DNA of 64,000 bases, from the NCBI RefSeq assembly GCF_000430645.1, contig NZ_AUMK01000012.1, positions 62,001 through 126,000 on the forward strand, given 5' to 3'. Positions 55,972-64,000 of this stretch are shown in pieces (the first letter of the stretch is position 1; each line of letters begins with the position of its first letter). The DNA comes from Aquimarina latercula DSM 2041 (lineage in GTDB: Bacteria; Bacteroidota; Bacteroidia; Flavobacteriales; Flavobacteriaceae). The position numbers and the translations under genes are program-made. Below the pieces are notes generated by a model. That model ran no database searches and was not told the origin of the DNA. It saw only the letters and a list, made by a program, of their open reading frames with translations.

Positions 55972-56868
55972 ATGAAATATCGCAGACTTGGTAATTCGGA
56001 TGTGGAGATTAGTGAAATATCTTTTGGTTGTATGTCTCTTGAAGAAGATTTTGAAAAAACAAAAGAACTAATCCATTTGGCTTTCGATAAAGGGATTAAT
56101 TATTTTGATACAGCTGATTTATATCAAAATGGTAACAACGAAGAAATGCTAGGTAAGGCCGTTAAAAGTTTTAGAAACAAGATTATTATAGGCACAAAAG
56201 TTGGGAATCAACCTAGAGAAAATGGAGAAGGCTGGGATTGGAATCCAAGTAAAAAATATATTATAAATTCTGTAGAAAAGAGTTTAACTCGCTTAAAGAC
56301 TGATTATATAGATCTTTATCAATTACATGGAGGAACTATTGATGATCCTATTGAAGAAACTATAGATGCTTTCGAAACATTAAAAGCAGAAGGTAAAATA
56401 AGATACTATGGTATTTCGTCTATTCGACCTAATGTAATAAGAGAATATATAAAACACTCTAGAATTTCTAGTGTAATGATGCAATATAGTCTTTTGGATA
56501 GGAGACCAGAAGAATCCTGTTTACAATTATTACAGAAAAATAACATAGCTGTTTTATCGAGAGGATCGATAGCAAAGGGATTGTTAGCAGGGAAAAAGGC
56601 AAAAGAGTACTTAGAATATATTTCTTCTGATGTTGATATTGTTATTAAAAAGTTAAAACAATTATCTAATGAGGATAGGACTATCGGACAAATAGCAATT
56701 CAGTTTGTTTTAAATCATAAATCTATTACTTCTTCTGTTGTTGGTTTTAGAACTGAACATCAGTTACAAGAATGTATAAAAGCTTTAGAAATACAGCAGT
56801 TGTCCGATGAAGAACTTAACTATCTTCAAAACATTATTCAGCCATTATTATATAAAAATGACAGATAG
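55972..56868 (+). CDS. Aldo/keto reductase
   Basis: A 298-residue TIM-barrel NADPH oxidoreductase. The catalytic tetrad is visible: Asp and Tyr in INYFDTADLYQNG, Lys in IIIGTKVGNQ and His in DLYQLHGG. The C-terminal cofactor segment SITSSVVGFRTEHQLQEC is present. Substrate unknown. It is 26 bp after the yraN-like gene and probably in the same transcript. Confidence 0.93.
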   Translation: MKYRRLGNSDVEISEISFGCMSLEEDFEKTKELIHLAFDKGINYFDTADLYQNGNNEEMLGKAVKSFRNKIIIGTKVGNQPRENGEGWDWNPSKKYIINSVEKSLTRLKTDYIDLYQLHGGTIDDPIEETIDAFETLKAEGKIRYYGISSIRPNVIREYIKHSRISSVMMQYSLLDRRPEESCLQLLQKNNIAVLSRGSIAKGLLAGKKAKEYLEYISSDVDIVIKKLKQLSNEDRTIGQIAIQFVLNHKSITSSVVGFRTEHQLQECIKALEIQQLSDEELNYLQNIIQPLLYKNDR

Positions 56869-56924
56869 ATTGATATAAAAAGTACGAGTGTACCCAAACG
56901 GTCTTTCTAATTTTTAAATTTGAT

Positions 56925-56932
56925 TAGATTTG
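56925..56932 (+). promoter_or_regulatory. Predicted -7 element of the membrane AraC gene
   Basis: TAGATTTG is an exact TAnnTTTG match, 25 bp before the start codon at 56958. No -33 TTG at a normal distance. Confidence 0.45.
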
Positions 56933-56957
56933 AAAAAGGGAATATTTAAACTTCTAT

Positions 56958-58076
56958 ATGGATTCATTCGGAATTGTTGATTTATTATTATTCTTAGGAA
57001 TTAGTCAAGGAGTTTTTCTTGCGATTACTCTTTCATTGCTTCATAATAAAAATAAACCAGCTAATAGGATCTTATCTTTTATACTATTAATAGCCTGTTT
57101 GATGCTTGTAGGCAGGGTGTTTTATCCGAGATTTTCTGGAGTTTTATTTTTCCGAATAGCAGGATTTGTGGATACATTGATTTTTATTTTTGGACCTTTG
57201 CTATATACGTACATAAGAAGATTGACTTTTAATGAATCTCCGGGTTATAAAACTCCTTGGTATCATTTTATTCCTGCTTTTCTTCATGTAGTATTTTTTA
57301 GTTGGACGTTATTTTATACTAGAGAAGAATTACAAATTATAATCAGTGAAGGTGGCTTTAATTTTGTTTATTTTATTGTAGAGACTGTAGGTTTAATAAG
57401 TAATGTAGTATATGTTGCTAAATCATATCATTTGCTCAGTATCTATAAAACTGCAGAAAAAACAAACCTTTCTTATTCGCAGAAAGTACAAATCTTCCTA
57501 AGGTTTTTTTTATTTGGAATTTCAGTTTTTATGATTTTATGGATCATAAGTTATGCTAATTATTTTATGAGATTTAAGGAGTTGTATTTTATAAGTTATC
57601 ATCTAATTTGGATGTCAATTCCCGTATTTATTTATATTGTTGGATTTTTTAGTTTAAAGCAACCCGAAATATTTAGGGTTCCACTTAGTAAGAAAAAAAC
57701 TGTTTCAAAAGAAAGGTTGAATGGAGAAGAACTGGAAATATTAAAAAAGAATTTAGAGGATCTTATGGTTAATAAAAAGATATATTTAAATAATGAACTT
57801 ACTTTAAAGGATCTTTCTAAAGAACTCAATACTTCTACTAACAATATATCTTGGTTACTCAATAATATACATCAATGTAATTTTTATGATTATGTAAATA
57901 CATATAGAGTTCAAGAATTTATCTCCAAAATCCAAAAAGGAGAGCATTTTAATCATACTATTTTAGCATTGTCGTTAGATTCAGGTTTTAATTCGAAATC
58001 AACTTTTAATAAGGCTTTTAAAATGATTAAGAATGACACTCCAAGTAATTATATAAAAACATTACAAACCTCTTAA
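56958..58076 (+). CDS. Membrane-bound AraC-family regulator (seven-helix sensor)
   Basis: A 372-residue protein with about seven transmembrane helices (residues ~8-235) joined to an AraC-type DNA-binding domain (LTLKDLSKELNTSTNNISWL and LSLDSGFNSKSTFNKAFKM). It has the layout of the protein at 24874-25977. The gene is followed by an NHL-type lipoprotein gene, 79 bp downstream, a plausible target or sensor partner. Ligand unknown. Confidence 0.87.
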   Translation: MDSFGIVDLLLFLGISQGVFLAITLSLLHNKNKPANRILSFILLIACLMLVGRVFYPRFSGVLFFRIAGFVDTLIFIFGPLLYTYIRRLTFNESPGYKTPWYHFIPAFLHVVFFSWTLFYTREELQIIISEGGFNFVYFIVETVGLISNVVYVAKSYHLLSIYKTAEKTNLSYSQKVQIFLRFFLFGISVFMILWIISYANYFMRFKELYFISYHLIWMSIPVFIYIVGFFSLKQPEIFRVPLSKKKTVSKERLNGEELEILKKNLEDLMVNKKIYLNNELTLKDLSKELNTSTNNISWLLNNIHQCNFYDYVNTYRVQEFISKIQKGEHFNHTILALSLDSGFNSKSTFNKAFKMIKNDTPSNYIKTLQTS

Positions 58077-58155
58077 AGAAGTTTCAGCGTATACATTAGG
58101 TCGATTTTTAAAGTTTTTTGACTCAGTTTTGAGTATAACTTTAAAATTATATCAA

Positions 58156-59076
58156 ATGAAACGAACAGTTAATTTTTTTTCAGCAATAAAGAAAGCGATA
58201 TGCTCATATGTTACCCCTTCTATTTTTGTTTTATCGCTATTGGTTACTTCTTGTAGACCGGGCGAAGTTCCCAATATAGTAACCACGGTAGATACGGTGA
58301 CAGATGGTTCATTTCACGATGGACTGGCAATAGATCGTAAAGGGAATTTATATGGATCTGATTTTGTCGGAAATACAGTTTATAAAATGACTCCTTCTAG
58401 AGAAGTAACAGTTTTTGTAGATAGTCTGGTTTCTCCAAATGGGATTGGTATTAATAAAAATGATGAAATTTATGTTTGTGATCATTTTGGCAATACTATT
58501 TATAAGTACTCAGAAGAAGGTGCGCAATTGGATAGTATTCCGGCAATTTCTCCGGCAGGTATAAAAAGAATACCAGGGACCAACGATATGTTGTTCGTCG
58601 AATATAATACGAATACGATTAATTTATTATCAGAAAATAATACAATCACTAAGTTATATGAAGGATCACCAATTAATGGACCAGCTGGAATTGCATTCGA
58701 TAGGAGAGGTGATTCATATATTGGTAACTTTAATGATAGAAAAATCTATAAATTTAAAGACGGTGAACTCACTTTTATTGCTGAGTTACCCGCAGAAGCA
58801 CCTAATGCTAATTTTTTAGGGTTTTTGACGTATGCTAGAGGTTTTCTTTTTGCTACTCAAATAGGGGAACATAAGATTTATAAGATCAATCCAAACAAAG
58901 AAAATGATTTTGAAGTATTTGCAGGAAGTGTATTGGGTAACGAAGATGGAGATGTTTCTGAAGCGACATTTAATTTTCCAAATGGAATATTAGCTAGCAA
59001 GAATCAGAAAATCCTATATATTTCTGATGCTGGGACCAAAAATTTGAGAATCATAGAAAGTGGTATTGAACATTAA
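58156..59076 (+). CDS. SMP-30/NHL-type beta-propeller lipoprotein
   Basis: A 306-residue lipoprotein. The signal ends SLLVTSC (Cys about residue 33). The rest is a six-bladed beta-propeller with repeats of the form GLAIDRKGNLYGSDFVGNTVYKM, GIGINKNDEIYVCDHFGNTIYKY, GIAFDRRGDSYIGNFNDRKIYKF. This is the SMP-30/gluconolactonase or NHL type; metal-binding residues of lactonases cannot be confirmed. ATG 58156 is used because it begins the signal peptide; an upstream TTG would extend it by nine residues. Role unknown. Confidence 0.8.
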   Translation: MKRTVNFFSAIKKAICSYVTPSIFVLSLLVTSCRPGEVPNIVTTVDTVTDGSFHDGLAIDRKGNLYGSDFVGNTVYKMTPSREVTVFVDSLVSPNGIGINKNDEIYVCDHFGNTIYKYSEEGAQLDSIPAISPAGIKRIPGTNDMLFVEYNTNTINLLSENNTITKLYEGSPINGPAGIAFDRRGDSYIGNFNDRKIYKFKDGELTFIAELPAEAPNANFLGFLTYARGFLFATQIGEHKIYKINPNKENDFEVFAGSVLGNEDGDVSEATFNFPNGILASKNQKILYISDAGTKNLRIIESGIEH

Positions 59077-59168
59077 TTTATAGTTATTAAATAGAAACAG
59101 GGAAATTTTCTCTTTTTTATTTTGTAACTTATACCCACAATACAAATTAATCTTAAAATAAATTCATC

Positions 59169-59339
59169 ATGTTAAAATCGATTTTGACTCAGCAAGGAGT
59201 AAAACAATTAAACAAAGAACAACAACAAACAATCAATGGAGGAGGAGGATTAAACTCCGAATGTCATTCTGATAGCGAGTGTGATTATCCGTTAATCTGT
59301 GCTGGATGCTTATGTAGACCTGTTGGAGGACCATTTTAG
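59169..59339 (+). CDS. Cys-rich double-glycine small peptide (bacteriocin-like precursor)
   Basis: A 56-residue ORF too short for most gene finders. It has MLKSILTQQGVKQLNKEQQQ then TINGGGG: a leader of the common Bacteroidota type ending in glycines. The core has five Cys spaced C-x5-C-x5-C-x2-C-x-C (ECHSDSECDYPLICAGC then LCRPVGG). Upstream sequence is AT-rich, and a perfect bidirectional terminator follows 33 bp after the stop. No modifying or export genes adjoin. It probably uses a transporter elsewhere; function unknown. Confidence 0.75.
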   Translation: MLKSILTQQGVKQLNKEQQQTINGGGGLNSECHSDSECDYPLICAGCLCRPVGGPF

Positions 59340-59372
59340 TCCGCAGTAGGTATTTAATTAAGGCTAATTCAA

Positions 59373-59415
59373 ATATAAAAAAGGTCAGAATTTAGAATTC
59401 TGACCTTTTTTATAT
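59373..59415. terminator. Bidirectional terminator
   Basis: A perfect 20 bp stem (59373-59392 with 59396-59415, core AAAAAAGGTCAGAATT) has loop TAG and T-rich ends on both strands. It separates the Cys-rich peptide gene from the convergent serine hydrolase gene. Confidence 0.9.
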
Positions 59416-59426
59416 TTTTCATCTTG

Positions 59427-60620
59427 TTAAATTTTTTGATTAATAAAATTTTTTGCAATTGCATATACATTTTCGAATAAATCCGATGATGAGCCATTTT
59501 TATTAGCCAGCATTGATATTGATAAGTTATGCTCAGGAAATAATGCTAATAAGGAGATGGATCCATTAGCAATACCTCCATGATGCCAAACCCTGATTGT
59601 GGTACCGTTGTTAAATATATCTTTGGCATCATTCCTCCAACCAATAGCATAATTCTGTTCGTTAACTTTAGAATTATTGAGCATTACTGGTGTAGTTAGG
59701 AGATCAGTAGTGTTTTTATCGAATAATTCATTATTTAAAAAAGCATTTCCTAGTTTGATGAGGTCGGTTGGAGATGCCAAAAAACCTCCTCCAGCCCATT
59801 TATTACTATTGTTAACGGGGTATACCTTTTTATATTTTTGATTAGTTACATCATAAAACTCTGCGGCATCCTTTATAGTTTCCGAAGTTTCCTCAATAAT
59901 AAATGTAGCATGTAATGGTTCGAATACAGATTCTTTCATGAATTCAGGAAATGGTTTTCCTGAAGCTTCTTCAATCATTGCACTAAGAAGTGTATAATTA
60001 TAACTGCTATAACTAAAATTATTCCCAGGGGTAAATAATAATTCATCATTATTAAATAATGAAACGCTTTCTTCTACACTAGAATAAGAATCGTTATTGT
60101 AATATTCCCAAATAGGAAAACAAAGACAAGTTCCATAATTTCTTATCCCAGAAGTATGCGATCCTAATTGTTTTAAAGTCAAATCTTTAAGAGGTTTGTC
60201 TACATATGAGACGAACTGTTTTACCTGATGGTCTAAATTAAGCTTATTGTTTTGAAGTAAAACACCTATTCCTAAAGAAGTGACTGCTTTTGAGGTGCTT
60301 CCTATTCTAAATTTAGTGGTAAGATCTGCTAAGGTTTTATCCTCAATATCTTGATATCCGATAACATTAGACCATATGACTTTATTGTTTTGACCAACTG
60401 CAATTGATACAGCTGGCGCATCTAATTTTGTGTAGATTGCCTTAAGAATACTATCTGCCTTCTTTAATATGAGGTCATTGTGTATTTGAACCGGTTGAAT
60501 ATTGGAAGTGTTAGGCTTGTTTTTCCAACCGATGGTATAGACAAATATCGGTTCAAAAAGATAATATGCTAAGACTAAAGCTAGAATAGAAATAGAACAA
60601 ATTTTAATGTATTTTTTCAT
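59427..60620 (-). CDS. Class C beta-lactamase-like serine hydrolase
   Basis: A 397-residue enzyme with an N-terminal membrane anchor or signal (~8-30). The SxxK motif is Ser108-Lys111 (FRIGSTSKA). The second motif reads YSS within FSYSSYNYTLL instead of the usual YxN. HHGG near the C-terminal end is the KTG-equivalent HxGG motif. Such proteins are esterases, D-aminopeptidases or carboxypeptidases; not necessarily drug resistance. It is monocistronic, 88 bp below the XRE gene. Confidence 0.88.
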   Translation of the reverse strand: MKKYIKICSISILALVLAYYLFEPIFVYTIGWKNKPNTSNIQPVQIHNDLILKKADSILKAIYTKLDAPAVSIAVGQNNKVIWSNVIGYQDIEDKTLADLTTKFRIGSTSKAVTSLGIGVLLQNNKLNLDHQVKQFVSYVDKPLKDLTLKQLGSHTSGIRNYGTCLCFPIWEYYNNDSYSSVEESVSLFNNDELLFTPGNNFSYSSYNYTLLSAMIEEASGKPFPEFMKESVFEPLHATFIIEETSETIKDAAEFYDVTNQKYKKVYPVNNSNKWAGGGFLASPTDLIKLGNAFLNNELFDKNTTDLLTTPVMLNNSKVNEQNYAIGWRNDAKDIFNNGTTIRVWHHGGIANGSISLLALFPEHNLSISMLANKNGSSSDLFENVYAIAKNFINQKI

Positions 60621-60708
60621 GTTTTTTAATTGAGATTAGACATAGAATTCCTTGTCATAGAAAGTTAATTCAATGATTTTGATGAGTATTTTTAAAATGA
60701 AGAAGGGA

Positions 60709-61551
60709 TTACGCTAAGTCTGTTTCTTGTTGCTTAGCTTTTATCATTTCAGAGATCCTATACAAAAGGATTATTTCAAGAATAATGGTAGGAGTAAGTA
60801 AGAAATACCCAAGAAACCCTAATATAACTGTGGCCATACATCCATAAGCAATAATTTCGAAGATACCCGTAGTTTTTGCTAACATTCCTAATGCATTTTG
60901 AAGCCTAATCACCGAGATTCCTAAAAGAATACCAATAACTCCAAAAGTGACAGCTTGAGCGCCAATTATGTAGGTAAAATCTAACTCACCTATGTGTAAG
61001 GATATTAAATCATAGGTATAGAAAATAATTGTCATAGATGTAAATATAAAAGCAGTTATTCTCAATAAGTAGTTTTTAAAAATTTTGCCAGATAGTATGA
61101 AACCTCTCATAAAAAGTATAATTGCTACTAGAATTACCAATTTTAATACACTGTAAAGTGCAGTGGAGACTAACATTTCACTACCAAAATATCTTGAATA
61201 GTCCAATGCAAATTCTCCAAATCCAAGAATAAAATATACAATACCACTAATCCAAGATATGGTCAGTTGTCTAGTTAAAAAACTAGCTTCTTTACTGTCA
61301 TCAATATCAAGAAGAAAAAGTTTTTTAAATTCTTTAGCTACTTTAGAATTTTCGGTTTGTATTTTTTCTAAGTCATAATCCAGTGCCGATAAGATTGTTT
61401 TTATTGTGTAGCTTCTTGGAGTTACTTCTCCCGCCTCAATGCGTTGTATAGTTCGAACACTAATATTGCATTGTTCTACGAGCTCTTCCTGTGTAAGTCC
61501 TTTAGATTTTCTTAATTCGGATATTTTAATACCTAATGCTGGTTGTTCCAT
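60709..61551 (-). CDS. XRE-family regulator with membrane domain
   Basis: A 280-residue protein. The N-terminal HTH (ELRKSKGLTQEELVEQCNIS and RTIQRIEAGEVTPR) is a Cro/CI-type DNA-binding domain. Residues ~100-270 contain about five transmembrane helices. ATG 61551 (MEQPALGIKI) is the likeliest start. ATG 61620 would add a Ser/Thr-rich tail, and the ATG at 61659 would lie inside the expected promoter with its TGAC repeats (61666-61696). Membrane-tethered XRE regulators are common in flavobacteria; the signal and target are unknown. Confidence 0.8.
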   Translation of the reverse strand: MEQPALGIKISELRKSKGLTQEELVEQCNISVRTIQRIEAGEVTPRSYTIKTILSALDYDLEKIQTENSKVAKEFKKLFLLDIDDSKEASFLTRQLTISWISGIVYFILGFGEFALDYSRYFGSEMLVSTALYSVLKLVILVAIILFMRGFILSGKIFKNYLLRITAFIFTSMTIIFYTYDLISLHIGELDFTYIIGAQAVTFGVIGILLGISVIRLQNALGMLAKTTGIFEIIAYGCMATVILGFLGYFLLTPTIILEIILLYRISEMIKAKQQETDLA

Positions 61552-61665
61552 GATTTTTAAGTTTTTCGTTTCTTGTGAAGTAGTATTCCCTGCAGTAGAA
61601 TTACTAGAACTTGTTTTCATTTGATACAGCAATATTAGTTGTAAGAGATAAAATCTCAAATTTTT

Positions 61666-61696
61666 TGACTTGACTTTGACCCGTCATTAACCTGAC
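61666..61696. promoter_or_regulatory. TGAC repeat cluster upstream of the XRE gene
   Basis: TGAC occurs at 61666, 61671, 61677 and 61693, with the inverted form GTCA at 61683. The close spacing just upstream of the XRE gene suggests a binding site, possibly for autoregulation. Confidence 0.35.
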
Positions 61697-61866
61697 ATTT
61701 CAAGTATAATAGGGTTTTGAAGGGTTTTTAGTAAATCCCTTTGGAGATGAAATATAGGAATTATTCTAATGCAAAAACCTATGTTTTTGGAATAAGATGT
61801 ATTCTTTATATAAGATAATTAATTAGGACAGTAGAGATTTTATTGTTGCAACTGTAGTTTTTAGAT

Positions 61867-62160
61867 TTAAGCGCACATTCTTAGATTTTGCAGATAACTC
61901 TTAACCTCTATAAACATAGCTTCTTTACTATGAAGGTCATCAATATCATTACTGTAATGGTAACCAAACGAATAGTTTATAGAAAATTCTTCTATATCGA
62001 TAAGTTCAGGGTGATTTTTGTAGTTTTCTAATTCTTCAGCAAACCTTCTTTCTACATTTGAATAGTTGATAGCATAAAGTTTATTATTATTCCTAGTATC
62101 CATATTTATCTTTCTCGATAAAGATCCTTTTAAAAAACTGAATTTTTCTTTTCGTCTCAT
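61867..62160 (-). CDS. Hypothetical small protein
   Basis: A 97-residue soluble product, or 78 residues if it starts at the Met at 62103. It is charged and helical (NVERRFAEELENYKNHPELI, SNDIDDLHSKEAMFIEVKSY). No family recognised. It lies between the mfd and XRE genes on the same strand. Confidence 0.45.
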   Translation of the reverse strand: MRRKEKFSFLKGSLSRKINMDTRNNNKLYAINYSNVERRFAEELENYKNHPELIDIEEFSINYSFGYHYSNDIDDLHSKEAMFIEVKSYLQNLRMCA

Positions 62161-62340
62161 AATTTAAGTTGGTTTAGTACTTATAATCTGAAATGAAATT
62201 AGAAATTTAAAATAATATTAATCGTTTTTTGTAGTTAAAAATGGTTAAAATGACGTTGAAATGCACTTTTAAATCGATGAACGGTAATTTAGTTTTGTGA
62301 TATTTAAAGTTAATTTTAACGCTTATATTTTAATTAGTAC

Positions 62341-64000
62341 TTAAGAATTTTCAGATTCACTAGCTGTAAATTTTAATGGTTGCAATACTTTAAGACCAGT
62401 ATTAACAGAGTCAATATTTTCGAAAGTCAGTAATAGCCTTAATCCATTCCTTGTGTTTTTTTCTTTCATTTTGCAGACATTTGGGTTCTTTTGTACAAAT
62501 TGAAGTACTTTTGAAAATGCAGGACTTTGGTAAAAACTAGATTGTTGATCACTAATAAAATATCCAATAAGTTTATTTTGTTTCATGATTATTTTCTCAA
62601 TACCTATTGATGTAGCAATCCATTTGATGCGTACGGAGTTTAAAAGATCAATTGCTTGATCGGGTAATTCTCCAAATCGGTCGATTAATCGCTTTTCATA
62701 TTCCCGTAATCCGGTTTCATCTTTAATACCATTAAGTTCTGTGTATAGGTTAAGTCGCTCAGTAATATTGTTGATGTAACTATCAGGAAATAATAATTCA
62801 AAATCGGTATCAATTTGTGTATCTTTTAAATATGCTTTTTCTTTTTTATCATCTTCATATAATTCTGCAAACTCATTTTCTTTTAATTCTTCTATAGCTT
62901 CATTTAATATTTTTTGATAAGTATCGAAACCAATCTCGTTAATAAATCCACTTTGTTCTCCTCCTAATAAATCACCTGCTCCACGAATTTCTAGATCTTT
63001 CATAGCGATATTAAATCCGCTACCTAAATCAGAATGCATTTCTAAAGCAGTAATACGTTTTCTTGCATCTTCTGTCATTGCAGAATAGGGTGGTGTAATA
63101 AAATAACAGAATGCTTTTTTATTACTTCTACCAACACGACCTCTCATTTGATGTAAGTCTGATAGCCCAAAGTTATTAGCATTGTTGATAAAAATAGTAT
63201 TTGCATTGGGTACATCCAATCCACTTTCTACGATAGTAGTAGACACAAGTACATCAAACTCTCCATTCATAAAAGAGAGCATCAAGCTTTCTAATTTTTT
63301 ACCATCCATTTGACCATGCCCAATACCTACTTTAGCATCAGGAACTAGACGTTGTATCATCCCAGCTACTTCTTTAATGTTTTCTATTCTGTTGTGAATA
63401 AAATATACCTGTCCACCACGTTGAATTTCATAACTCACCGCATCTCTAATCGTTTCTTCAGTAAATCTAATAACATTGGTTTCAATCGGATATCGATTTG
63501 GCGGAGGTGTAGTTATTGTAGATAAATCCCTTGCCGCCATTAAGCTAAATTGTAATGTTCTTGGGATAGGTGTAGCTGTTAATGTAAGCGTATCAACATT
63601 TTCCTTGATTGTTTTTAATTTGTCTTTTACGGAGACACCAAATTTTTGTTCTTCATCGATTACTAATAATCCAAGATCCTTAAATTTGACATTCTTATTT
63701 ACCAATTGATGGGTTCCTATAATGATATCAACTTTTCCAGAAGCTAAATCTTCTAGTGTTTCTCTTTTTTGTTTGGCAGTACGGAAACGATTTACATAAT
63801 CTACCACTACTGGAAAATCCTTTAGTCGTTCTCTAAATGTTTTAGCATGCTGAAAAGCAAGAATAGTGGTTGGGACTAATATGGCTACTTGTTTTCCGTT
63901 ATCCACAGCTTTAAATGCAGCTCTTATGGCAACTTCAGTTTTACCAAAACCAACATCACCACAAATTAATCGATCCATCGGTCTTTCGCTTTCCATATCA
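62341..64000 (-). CDS. mfd: Transcription-repair coupling factor, C-terminal part (5' end outside window)
   Basis: The frame stays open to the right edge (residues Asp-Met-Glu-Ser-Glu precede the first internal Met), so only the last ~553 residues are present. Visible are the translocase motifs: Walker A GDVGFGKTEVA, DEEQ box (VIDEEQKFG), TATPIPRTL, the helicase C-terminal domain with QMRGRVGRS, and the TRCF C-terminal domain (~430-540). Mfd displaces stalled RNA polymerase at DNA lesions and recruits UvrA. The RNAP-interacting and UvrB-like domains would lie outside. Family assignment is certain. Confidence 0.95.
   Translation of the reverse strand, partial: DMESERPMDRLICGDVGFGKTEVAIRAAFKAVDNGKQVAILVPTTILAFQHAKTFRERLKDFPVVVDYVNRFRTAKQKRETLEDLASGKVDIIIGTHQLVNKNVKFKDLGLLVIDEEQKFGVSVKDKLKTIKENVDTLTLTATPIPRTLQFSLMAARDLSTITTPPPNRYPIETNVIRFTEETIRDAVSYEIQRGGQVYFIHNRIENIKEVAGMIQRLVPDAKVGIGHGQMDGKKLESLMLSFMNGEFDVLVSTTIVESGLDVPNANTIFINNANNFGLSDLHQMRGRVGRSNKKAFCYFITPPYSAMTEDARKRITALEMHSDLGSGFNIAMKDLEIRGAGDLLGGEQSGFINEIGFDTYQKILNEAIEELKENEFAELYEDDKKEKAYLKDTQIDTDFELLFPDSYINNITERLNLYTELNGIKDETGLREYEKRLIDRFGELPDQAIDLLNSVRIKWIATSIGIEKIIMKQNKLIGYFISDQQSSFYQSPAFSKVLQFVQKNPNVCKMKEKNTRNGLRLLLTFENIDSVNTGLKVLQPLKFTASESENS

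Noticed and set aside
61761..61795. Imperfect hairpin TTATTC/GAATAA with inner CAAAAAC/GTTTTTG
   Set aside because: Asymmetric internal loop and no T-run; may be a weak terminator of the 97-residue ORF but not supported.
1..64000. CRISPR arrays, tRNA or rRNA genes, transposases, integrases
   Set aside because: No regularly spaced repeats, cloverleaf-like or rRNA-like segments, or mobile-element proteins were recognised by eye; a tRNAscan or ISfinder run would be decisive.

Overview
The window is AT-rich bacterial chromosome from a Flavobacteriaceae-type Bacteroidota. The evidence is a sdhCAB operon with a single five-helix SdhC, TAnnTTTG-type promoter elements with little Shine-Dalgarno signal, many SpII lipoproteins, Tat or Sec exported proteins with type IX secretion (Por) C-terminal domains, DUF1501/DUF1800 pairs, and small double-glycine peptides. 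An Aquimarina-like marine genus would fit but cannot be shown from the sequence.

The left 7 kb is accessory. It opens with the end of an HlyD-type secretion adaptor. Two short peptide genes follow (766-927 and 1330-1512) with the same 27-residue double-glycine leader and the same ILGACHP start of the core, then unrelated tails. Next come two SAM-dependent enzymes, one CmoA-like and one related to carnosine/histidine N-methyltransferases with a PqqD-like C-terminal domain, and an MsbA-like ABC transporter. I read this as a RiPP (ribosomal peptide) biosynthesis locus of unfamiliar type and the best candidate for an undescribed system. A TIR-domain protein behind a pair of palindromic operator-like sites follows.

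From 7 to 22 kb lie an alpha-2-macroglobulin lipoprotein (7256-12781) and its usual partner pbpC (20027-22378). They are separated by a block of six minus-strand genes: PEBP protein, AraC regulator, NTF2-like lipoprotein, CSC-type exported protein and two paralogous hybrid histidine kinases, one of which has lost its TPR region. From 22 to 31 kb are mostly minus-strand genes: beta-barrel protein, CYTH protein, DUF2911 protein, membrane-bound AraC regulator, small exported proteins, plus dinB and a methionine-type aminotransferase. The stretch 31.5-35 kb is sdhCAB. The stretch 35-41.6 kb holds a tiny ORF between matched terminators, duplicated lipoproteins, a Rossmann epimerase-like protein, an M28 membrane peptidase, a CBS protein and a GIDE-like/zinc-ribbon pair.

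From 41.7 to 54.6 kb are a secreted GH5 glycosidase, a histone-deacetylase-family hydrolase, an MFS exporter, metG and two tandem DUF1800-DUF1501 pairs. From 54.7 to 64 kb are LD-carboxypeptidase, YraN, an aldo/keto reductase, a second membrane AraC regulator, an NHL-type lipoprotein, a Cys-rich double-glycine peptide, a serine hydrolase, an XRE regulator, an unknown small protein and the 3' part of mfd running off the right edge.

Transcription-unit ends are marked by strong inverted repeats, several with perfect 17-20 bp stems between convergent genes. No rRNA, tRNA, CRISPR array, transposase or phage gene was recognised.
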